Positions 1 through 4,341 of a DNA stretch of 5,773 nt are shown here, in pieces. The position numbers and the translations under genes were made by a program. The notes under the pieces are model-generated. The model was given only the letters and a program-made list of their open reading frames with translations. It ran no database searches and was not told the DNA's origin. Source of the stretch: Bacteriovoracaceae bacterium UBA2428 (GTDB taxonomy: Bacteria > Bdellovibrionota > UBA2428); NCBI GenBank assembly GCA_002343545.1, contig DDRA01000171.1:1-5773 (forward strand). Reading direction: 5' to 3'. How positions within the stretch are numbered: position 1 is the stretch's first letter; each line of letters begins with the position of its first letter.

Positions 1-63
1 GAGCTGCTCCATGAGGAGGTAAGAAAGATAGGGGTGAAGCTGCGCGGCAAGGTTCGATGCCAT
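1..63 (-). CDS. N-terminal fragment of an unidentified protein, cut by the left edge
   Basis: Reading leftward from an ATG at 63-61, 21 codons stay open to the window edge and begin MASNLAAQLHPY. The start is supported by a GGAGGT Shine-Dalgarno on the minus strand (plus-strand ACCTCC at 71-76) with a 7-nt spacer, close to ideal. The visible peptide is mildly hydrophobic, with no charged signal-peptide start and no recognisable motif, so I assign no function. It is transcribed away from the tRNA gene, and the 88-bp gap between them must hold the promoters of both. The strong ribosome-binding site makes a real gene start likely; the product is unknown. Confidence 0.6.
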   Translation of the reverse strand, partial: MASNLAAQLHPYLSYLLMEQL

Positions 64-70
64 AAGTCGC

Positions 71-76
71 ACCTCC
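71..76 (-). promoter_or_regulatory. Ribosome-binding site of the left-edge gene
   Basis: Plus-strand ACCTCC reads GGAGGT on the minus strand, 7 nt before the ATG at 63-61. It is the main evidence that the short left-edge frame is a true gene start. Confidence 0.6.
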
Positions 77-151
77 ATCTTAACAAGGTATTCCTGCCGC
101 CCGGTATGGACACCTCAGCCAAAGTTTTGTTCAGTGGAGAAATCCAAGTAC

Positions 152-226
152 GGTCCCATAGTTAAATGGATATAACGCCTCTTTCCTAAAGAGGAGTTGT
201 AGGTTCGATTCCTGCTGGGACTGCCA
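152..226 (+). tRNA. tRNA-Arg (anticodon CCT)
   Basis: A full cloverleaf can be drawn. The acceptor stem pairs GGTCCCA (152-158) with TGGGACT (216-222), with one G-T wobble at the end. The D arm contains GTTAAATGGATATAAC. The anticodon stem CCTCT/AGAGG (178-182/190-194) encloses the loop TTCCTAA with anticodon CCT at 185-187, which reads AGG codons. The T arm is GTAGG-TTCGATT-CCTGC (200-216 region). The discriminator is G and CCA is encoded (224-226). The D arm and T loop closely match the E. coli tRNA-Arg(CCU) gene as I know it. The 3' end is followed by no T-rich terminator and no integrase gene. Confidence 0.96.
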
Positions 227-333
227 ACGTCGCGATCAAAATTCCGACACGTCTTCGCGATGAGATTCACTCTCAGCGACGAAAGCGCTTGTCTTAGTTT
301 CGCGGCCGTGTCATCTATGTTTCATCCCTATCG

Positions 334-341
334 AAAGGAGG
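334..341 (+). promoter_or_regulatory. Near-perfect Shine-Dalgarno for the 43-codon frame
   Basis: AAAGGAGG matches almost the full anti-Shine-Dalgarno complement and lies 10 nt before the ATG at 352. It is one of the strongest ribosome-binding sites in the window, and the main reason to believe the small frame is translated. Confidence 0.6.
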
Positions 342-351
342 ACGATCGCAA

Positions 352-483
352 ATGCAAAACATTCAACTTTTCTCGAACACGAAGATGGTAACCATCATCA
401 CGGCTGGCGTCGCCTCCCTCGATTGCCTCGACCTCGGGCCCGATTCGTCGCCCGAGGGAGGCGCGCCTCGTTTCCGGCATTAA
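352..483 (+). CDS. Small ORF, 43 residues, possible leader peptide or small protein
   Basis: ATG at 352 follows AAAGGAGG with a 10-nt spacer and runs 43 codons to TAA at 481-483. The peptide begins MQNIQLFSNTKMVTIITAGV, has a mildly hydrophobic middle (residues 12-23), then an acidic, Pro/Gly-rich part and a basic end (RFRH). I do not recognise it. The second half of the frame is folded: an 11-bp inverted repeat (411-421/453-463) competes with an 8-bp one (432-439/450-457). The next frame starts 177 nt downstream. There is no run of one amino acid's codons as in classical attenuation leaders, and no T-tract. It may be a translated leader controlling the downstream transporter, or an independent small protein. 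Confidence 0.45.
   Translation: MQNIQLFSNTKMVTIITAGVASLDCLDLGPDSSPEGGAPRFRH
411..463 (+). repeat. Inverted repeat, 11-bp arms, with a competing inner hairpin
   Basis: CGCCTCCCTCG (411-421) is the exact reverse complement of CGAGGGAGGCG (453-463), with a 31-nt loop. Within the same span, CCTCGGGC (432-439) pairs exactly with GCCCGAGG (450-457) around a 10-nt loop. The right arms overlap at 453-457, so the two folds cannot coexist. Both lie inside the 43-codon frame. No T-run follows, so neither is an ordinary intrinsic terminator. Confidence 0.6.
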
Positions 484-660
484 CGCCGAAACTCTCCGTT
501 CCAATCGTCGTTTGAATTAAATTTTATCGCGCGTCGTCGCGTGCGCCTTCGGGCCACCGACTTCGCGTGCGCTGGGAGTCTCGCCTCGCGAGACCCGCGG
601 GTCGATCGCCTTGCGTTCGCTCCACGGGTCCGCGGCGCGCTACTCCTCGGAAAGGTCACC
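484..660 (+). other. Gap between the small ORFs: AT-rich patch followed by GC-rich palindromes
   Basis: I see no convincing gene in this 177-bp gap. It has an AT-rich island (511-527, TTTGAATTAAATTTTAT) that stands out from its surroundings and could contain a promoter -10 region, though no good -35 is placed before it. Then come a repeated 10-mer TCGCGTGCGC (537-546 and 563-572), a hairpin GTCTCGC-CTC-GCGAGAC (578-594) and a 12-bp palindrome GACCCGCGGGTC (592-603). A GTG at 541 opens a frame continuous with the 68-codon ORF, but it lacks a ribosome-binding site and would encode an Arg-rich stretch. Confidence 0.4.
649..655 (+). promoter_or_regulatory. Ribosome-binding site selecting the ATG at 661
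   Basis: GGAAAGG lies 5 nt before the ATG at 661. The in-frame GTG at 541 has nothing comparable, so the shorter 68-residue reading is preferred. Confidence 0.4.
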
Positions 661-867
661 ATGAAAGCCCTTGTGGGTTGGCGGCGCCTCGCGTTTTGGC
701 GCGTGCCGATCAAATTAAGCGTTCCGAAAGCGGAACGCCGCCGGAAGAAAGTTCCGGCCAACGAGTTCTGGGTCGCGGCCGAACTCGTGCGTCGGGAATG
801 TCCCGAAAAGAAACCCCTCGCGCGATACGAATGGGAATCCGTTCGTTGGGATGCCCCGCGCTTCTAA
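661..867 (+). CDS. Small basic, Trp-rich hypothetical protein (68 residues)
   Basis: ATG at 661 follows GGAAAGG with a 5-nt spacer and runs 68 codons to TAA at 865-867. The product has 18 Lys/Arg against 8 Asp/Glu, five Trp (7, 13, 37, 58, 63), one Cys (47) and a basic cluster RRRKK at 26-30. No signal peptide or membrane helix is evident and I know no family for it. It ends 27 nt before the ABC transporter start, which suggests co-transcription. Two tandem hairpins (719-738, 740-758) lie inside it and a third covers its stop codon. The stretch may therefore be a structured leader and not a gene; I lean slightly towards coding because of the ribosome-binding site and position. Confidence 0.45.
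   Translation: MKALVGWRRLAFWRVPIKLSVPKAERRRKKVPANEFWVAAELVRRECPEKKPLARYEWESVRWDAPRF
719..738 (+). repeat. Hairpin, 8-bp stem, 4-nt loop
   Basis: GCGTTCCG (719-726) and CGGAACGC (731-738) are exact reverse complements around AAAG. A second hairpin starts 2 nt later. It lies inside the 68-codon frame and no T-tract follows. Confidence 0.6.
740..758 (+). repeat. Hairpin, 7-bp stem, GAAAG loop
   Basis: GCCGGAA (740-746) and TTCCGGC (752-758) pair perfectly around GAAAG. Its purine loop resembles that of the hairpin immediately upstream. Confidence 0.55.
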
Positions 868-877
868 TCAAAGCGCG
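857..877 (+). repeat. Hairpin with the small-ORF stop codon in its loop
   Basis: CGCGCTT (857-863) pairs exactly with AAGCGCG (871-877). The 7-nt loop CTAATCA contains the TAA stop of the 68-codon frame. The transporter's AAAGGA ribosome-binding site (884-889) starts 7 nt after the stem, so folding could affect coupling between the two genes. Confidence 0.5.
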
Positions 878-894
878 AGGACGAAAGGAACGTC

Positions 895-3153
895 ATGTCC
901 ACGATGAATAGTCTCGAAGAATTCAGCGGCGAAGCCGCGCGAATCCCTTCGACCCTGCGCAGAGAGCTCGAGGCCGAAGCCGGCGTCCCCTTGGAGGCTT
1001 ACGCCCGTCTCGACCTCGATGCCGATCTGAAGTCCTACGACGCGTGGCTCGCCGTCGCGGGGCCCTGGCTCCTCGAAGCTCGACCGAGCTCGACGCGAAA
1101 GTGGCCACTCGCCGACTTCCGCAAAGCGGAAGAGAGCGAGGCGCCGAGCCTCGTGCGCTTGCTGCTGAGCGACGCGGAAGGTCCGCGGATTGGCTTTCGC
1201 GCGACGAAGCGGCATCGCGGCGCCCTCGCGCGGGTCCGCTCGCTCATCGAAGCGCGCATCGAGGATCCGCGTTTCGTGCCGTCGGCCAAGATGAAGGACG
1301 CCGACGCGGGCTACCGCGAGGCGCTGCTGAAGCCGGTACTCGAGGTGCAGTCCCTCTCGAAGGGGGAGCGCGGCGGCGTACTGTCGCGCTTGCTCAAGTA
1401 CGTGAAGCCCTACCGTCGACGCCTCCTCTTGGGGGGCGTCGCGGCCTTCGGCTTCACGGGTCTGAGCCTGCTGCCTTCGTGGTACACGGGCGTGCTTCTC
1501 GACCGCATCCTGAAGCCGCTGCAGGAAAATCGGCTCGGGATCGAGGAAGCCACGCGTTTCGGCGCTTGGCTCGTCGGCGCGCTCGCGGCGACCTTCCTCG
1601 CGCGCGAGCTTCTCGCGTGGCTGAAGCTCGTCTCGATTGCGATGGTCGGCGAATACGTGGTGCGCGACTTGCGCCGCGACGTCTACGCCCATCTGCACAA
1701 GCTCGGACTCGCGTTCTTCAGCAAGAAGCCGACGGGCGGGCTCGTCTCGCGCGTGACTTCCGACACGGACCGCATCTGGGACTTCATCGGGTACGGCGTC
1801 GTGGAAGTGAGCGTGTCTTGCCTCATGCTCGTGGCGATGTCGGTCATGCTGCTGTGCTTGGATTGGCGACTCGGGCTCGTGATGATCCTGCCGGTGCCGT
1901 TCCTGCTCTACGCGCTCTTCTGGCATAGCCGTCGAATGGAGCGGCTCTTCAGCCGCGCCTGGCGCCGATGGTCGCGCCTGACCGCGCTCGTTTCGGACGC
2001 GCTGCCGGGGATCCGGGTCATCAAGGCGTTCAACCGCAGCGAGCACGAGGTCGCGCGTTTCGGCGCCGCGAACGATGCCGCGATCGAAGAATTCGGCAGG
2101 ATCCACGACGCGTGGACGCGCTTCTGGCCGTTGCTCATGATGAGCCTGCACCTGACCGTGCTCGCCGTCTGGGCCTTCGGATTGCCGCGCCTGATCGGCA
2201 CGAGTCCTTGGGGCACGCTCACGCCGGGAACCTTCGTGAGCTTCCTCATGTACACGGGTCTCTTCGTACAGCCGCTCGAGACCATCGGGCAGATCTCGCG
2301 GGTCATGAACCGGGCCACGAGCTCGGCGCAGCGGATCTTCGAGATCCTCGACACGGACGTGGGATCGGACCTCGGCACGGGTCGCCGTACGGCGCCGCCG
2401 CTGCAAGGCCACATCCGCTTCGAGAACGTCTCGTTCAGCTACGACGGCATCCGACGCGTCCTGCACGGGATCGACCTCGAGATCCGCCCCGGCGAACTCA
2501 TCGGGCTCGTGGGTCCGTCGGGATCGGGCAAGAGCACGCTCGTGAATCTGCTCGCGCGCTTCTACGAAGCCGATGCGGGTCGCATCCTCGTCGACGGCCA
2601 ACCGATCGACGAGCTCGAGGTGGGAAGCTACCGGACGCAGATCGGCATGGTGCTCCAGGAGCCGTACCTCTTCCACGGCACGCTCCTCGAGAACATCCGC
2701 TACGGACGTCCCGAGGCGCCGCTCGCCGAAGTCTTCGCCGCGGCCAAGGCCGCGCGCGTGCACGACTTCGTCATGCGGCTGCCGATGGGCTACGAAACGG
2801 TGATCGGCGAGCGCGGCCACACGCTTTCGGGCGGCGAGCGCCAGCGCGTCTCGATCGCGCGGGCGATCCTGCAGAACCCGCGCATCCTCATCCTCGACGA
2901 GGCCACGAGCAGCGTCGACGTCGAGACGGAGAAGGCCATCCAGGACGCGCTCAACGAGCTCGTTCGGGGACGGAGCGTGGTCGCGATCGCGCACCGGCTT
3001 TCGACGCTCGACCGCGCCGACCGTCTCGTCGTGCTCAAGAACGGCCGACTCGTGGAAGTCGGCACCCACCGCGAACTCCTCGCCAAGGAAGGCGGCGAGT
3101 TCAAGAAACTGCACGATCTGCAGCGCCGGCAGGCGGAGATCGTCGGGGTCTGA
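895..3153 (+). CDS. Exporter-type ABC transporter, fused permease and ATPase, DUF1854-associated
   Basis: This 752-residue inner-membrane protein has a membrane domain and an ATPase in one chain, so it should act as a dimer that exports or flips a substrate using ATP. Residues 1 to about 160 form a charged soluble extension not found in ordinary MsbA-like exporters. Six likely helices follow at about 176-202, 223-243, 303-322, 325-343, 411-430 and 445-462. The ATPase has Walker A GPSGSGKST (540-548, Lys546), Q-loop Gln588, signature LSGGERQ (644-650), Walker B ILILDE (664-669, Glu669), D-loop SSVD (672-675) and H-loop His700, so it looks fully active. The ATG at 895 has AAAGGA 5 nt upstream; the ATG at 904 is too far from it. 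The DUF1854 gene follows after 18 nt. I recall this pair being named a cyanophycin metabolism-associated transporter; the substrate is unknown. Confidence 0.93.
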   Translation: MSTMNSLEEFSGEAARIPSTLRRELEAEAGVPLEAYARLDLDADLKSYDAWLAVAGPWLLEARPSSTRKWPLADFRKAEESEAPSLVRLLLSDAEGPRIGFRATKRHRGALARVRSLIEARIEDPRFVPSAKMKDADAGYREALLKPVLEVQSLSKGERGGVLSRLLKYVKPYRRRLLLGGVAAFGFTGLSLLPSWYTGVLLDRILKPLQENRLGIEEATRFGAWLVGALAATFLARELLAWLKLVSIAMVGEYVVRDLRRDVYAHLHKLGLAFFSKKPTGGLVSRVTSDTDRIWDFIGYGVVEVSVSCLMLVAMSVMLLCLDWRLGLVMILPVPFLLYALFWHSRRMERLFSRAWRRWSRLTALVSDALPGIRVIKAFNRSEHEVARFGAANDAAIEEFGRIHDAWTRFWPLLMMSLHLTVLAVWAFGLPRLIGTSPWGTLTPGTFVSFLMYTGLFVQPLETIGQISRVMNRATSSAQRIFEILDTDVGSDLGTGRRTAPPLQGHIRFENVSFSYDGIRRVLHGIDLEIRPGELIGLVGPSGSGKSTLVNLLARFYEADAGRILVDGQPIDELEVGSYRTQIGMVLQEPYLFHGTLLENIRYGRPEAPLAEVFAAAKAARVHDFVMRLPMGYETVIGERGHTLSGGERQRVSIARAILQNPRILILDEATSSVDVETEKAIQDALNELVRGRSVVAIAHRLSTLDRADRLVVLKNGRLVEVGTHRELLAKEGGEFKKLHDLQRRQAEIVGV

Positions 3154-3160
3154 CCCCGAC
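3142..3160 (+). repeat. Perfect 9+1+9 palindrome over the transporter stop codon
   Basis: GTCGGGGTC (3142-3150) and GACCCCGAC (3152-3160) are exact reverse complements around a single T. As RNA it would form a 7-bp stem with loop TCTGA, which contains the TGA stop (3151-3153). The AGGAGG of the next gene begins at the very next base (3161), so the hairpin abuts the initiation site and may influence translation of the DUF1854 gene or act in mRNA stability. Confidence 0.6.
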
Positions 3161-3171
3161 AGGAGGAACTT

Positions 3172-3624
3172 ATGGACGTTTCATACCGATGGAACGCGAT
3201 CGGCTACCTTGAGAGGCTCGTCGGCGACGAGCGGCAGACCGTGCGGGCAAAAGCCTGCTTACCGGGTCGGGAGGACTCGCCGCTTTCGATCCGAGATTCG
3301 AAAGACGAAGAAATCGAGCTCGTCTCGGCCGAGAGCACGTTGGACCCGGAATCCCGGAGCGCCCTTGCCCGGGACCTCCGGGAGCAACGCTTCTCAATTC
3401 GCGTCGAACGTATCGTCGAGATCCACCCCGAAAACGACCTGCGGATCTGGCACGTGATGGGGCTCGAAGGGCCGAGACGCTTCGTGACGGCCTTGGAAGA
3501 GTGGCCCTTGCCGCGCGGGGACGGGTATTCCCTGCGCGACGCCTGGGGCGACCTCTACGAGATTCCCGCCTGGGACCGGCTCGACGAGCGAAGCCAAAAA
3601 CTGCTTTGGCCCCTGCTCGGCTAA
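3172..3624 (+). CDS. DUF1854 family protein, partner of the upstream ABC transporter
   Basis: A 150-residue soluble, acidic protein with no signal peptide or membrane segment. The second half shows the pattern I associate with DUF1854: a V-E-R-I-V-E-I strand, a D-L-R-I-W-H-V segment, then G-P-R-R-F-V-T, and near the end Y-S-L-R-D-A-W-G-D-L-Y-E-I-P. The length is usual for the family. ATG at 3172 follows AGGAGG (3161-3166) with a 5-nt spacer, and the gene lies 18 nt after the transporter stop, so the two are surely co-transcribed. The molecular role of the family is not established; it is seen beside transporters of this type, often with cyanophycin synthetases. Here the next gene is the convergent regulator, so the unit ends with this gene. 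Confidence 0.82.
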   Translation: MDVSYRWNAIGYLERLVGDERQTVRAKACLPGREDSPLSIRDSKDEEIELVSAESTLDPESRSALARDLREQRFSIRVERIVEIHPENDLRIWHVMGLEGPRRFVTALEEWPLPRGDGYSLRDAWGDLYEIPAWDRLDERSQKLLWPLLG

Positions 3625-3643
3625 GCCGTCATCGACTTAGGTC

Positions 3644-4075
3644 TCAGGCGTGCGGAATCGTGCCTTCGATCGTGACGACGAGCTTGTCGAAGCGGTAACG
3701 CTCGCGCAAGAGGTCGAGATTCGCGATTTGGACTTCGTTGAAGTCCAAATCGACGATCTCGCCGCTGCCCTTGTCGATGAGGTGATGGTGCGGATCGAGA
3801 TTTCCGTCGTAGTGCAGGCTTTCGTCGTGCGGGACGCGCACTTCACGCAGAAGCCCGACTTCGACGAGTCGGCCCAGCGTGTTGTAGATCGTCGCGCGCG
3901 AGATCATCGGCAAACGCGTTCGAACCGCGTTGGCGACTTCTTCGGCCGTGGGATGATCCCCCTCGCACATCACGTATTGCGCGACGGCGATACGTTGCGC
4001 GGTCGGCGCGACGCCCGCATCCATGAGTCGGCGAATGAGCTCGTCCCTCGTAAGGGCCGGAAGCTTGTTCCCCAT
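3644..4075 (-). CDS. Fur-superfamily regulator, PerR-like, lacking the structural zinc CxxC motifs
   Basis: A 143-residue cytoplasmic DNA-binding repressor. The winged-helix part includes GVAPTAQR (21-28) and the recognition helix SRATIYNTL (59-67). The dimer/metal part includes YDGNLDPHHHLI (89-100) and GEIVDLD (105-111). Aligned by eye to B. subtilis PerR, all five regulatory ligands are kept: His41, Asp90, His96, His98, Asp109; the Asp at 90 is the PerR-type choice. Both CxxC pairs that hold structural zinc are absent (the first reads D-K-G-S, and the C-terminus has no Cys). Leptospira PerR and Irr proteins likewise lack them. Met at 4075 is chosen because AAGGGAG lies 9 nt upstream; an in-frame ATG at 4099 (151 residues) has AGGAG at 11 nt and remains possible. 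The gene converges on the DUF1854 gene and diverges from the hydrolase operon. A peroxide- or iron-sensing role is likely; Irr-like heme sensing is an alternative. Confidence 0.88.
   Translation of the reverse strand: MGNKLPALTRDELIRRLMDAGVAPTAQRIAVAQYVMCEGDHPTAEEVANAVRTRLPMISRATIYNTLGRLVEVGLLREVRVPHDESLHYDGNLDPHHHLIDKGSGEIVDLDFNEVQIANLDLLRERYRFDKLVVTIEGTIPHA
3724..3752. repeat. Perfect 13-bp inverted repeat, 3-nt loop, inside the PerR-like gene
   Basis: CGATTTGGACTTC (3724-3736) and GAAGTCCAAATCG (3740-3752) are exact reverse complements separated by GTT. It encodes residues 109-117 of the regulator, including metal ligand Asp109. It would form a very stable hairpin in the regulator mRNA and in read-through RNA from the convergent DUF1854 operon, whose stop codon lies 100 nt away. 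No T-tract flanks it on either strand. Confidence 0.85.
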
Positions 4076-4084
4076 CGAAGAGGT

Positions 4085-4091
4085 CTCCCTT
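4085..4091 (-). promoter_or_regulatory. Ribosome-binding site deciding the PerR-like start
   Basis: Plus-strand CTCCCTT reads AAGGGAG on the minus strand, 9 nt before the ATG at 4075-4073. A rival AGGAG (plus CTCCT at 4111-4115) lies 11 nt before the ATG at 4099. The first has the better spacing. Confidence 0.5.
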
Positions 4092-4099
4092 CTGGTCAT

Positions 4100-4341
4100 A
4101 GTCCCAGACGCTCCTATTTCCTTTGCGTCTAAATATCCTTGAACTCAGAACTTCGATCTCGAGGGCAAAAGCTCGTAAAGAGCCTCAGCCTTCTCGATAA
4201 GCGCCATCCTACGGGTGTTTTTCTAGAGCGCCAAGTCAGCGTTTCAGAAAAGTGATTCCGTTGCAATGTTGATTCTCCCGGGGAAATGGAGGAATTTTTA
4301 TTCCTGTTCCGCGTGAAAGATTTTGAAAGGATGAAATCCGA
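4100..4341. promoter_or_regulatory. Divergent intergenic region between the regulator and the hydrolase operon
   Basis: This 242-bp region is visibly more AT-rich than its flanks and must hold promoters for both directions. The most regular element near the hydrolase gene is a dyad GGAAT-TTTT-ATTCC (4291-4304), about 38 bp before the ATG. TTGCAA (4261-4266) and TTGATT (4269-4274) are -35-like, but no well-spaced -10 completes them. On the regulator side, the minus strand reads GATATTTAGA around 4128-4138, a possible -10 or half operator. I found no clear PerR or Fur box. A four-codon ATG frame (4331-4345) overlaps the hydrolase start. Confidence 0.45.

Noticed and set aside
152..351. tRNA-Arg as an integration site for a mobile element
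   Set aside because: tRNA-Arg genes are common targets, but there is no integrase, no repeat of the tRNA 3' end downstream, and no phage or plasmid gene here.
352..463. Classical amino-acid attenuator
   Set aside because: The 43-codon frame has no run of codons for one amino acid and no terminator stem followed by a T-tract, so only a looser leader hypothesis is kept.
541..660. GTG-initiated extension of the 68-codon frame
   Set aside because: No ribosome-binding site precedes the GTG, the added residues are Arg-rich filler, and palindromic sequence lies across it. The ATG at 661 has a usable ribosome-binding site.
480..761. 93-codon minus-strand frame
   Set aside because: Extremely Arg-rich, no ribosome-binding site noted, and typical of non-coding frames in GC-rich DNA.
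868..3114. Very long open frame on the minus strand opposite the ABC transporter
   Set aside because: It is an antisense shadow of a highly biased GC-rich gene. The plus strand has all ABC motifs in frame, while the minus product is a low-complexity mix of Arg, Glu, Ala and His.
3650..4132. 160-codon plus-strand frame opposite the PerR-like gene
   Set aside because: The minus-strand frame has clear Fur-family motifs; the plus frame has no recognisable motif or ribosome-binding site.
4255..4275. Sigma-54-type promoter around TTGCA
   Set aside because: The required GG element at the correct distance upstream of the GC is absent.
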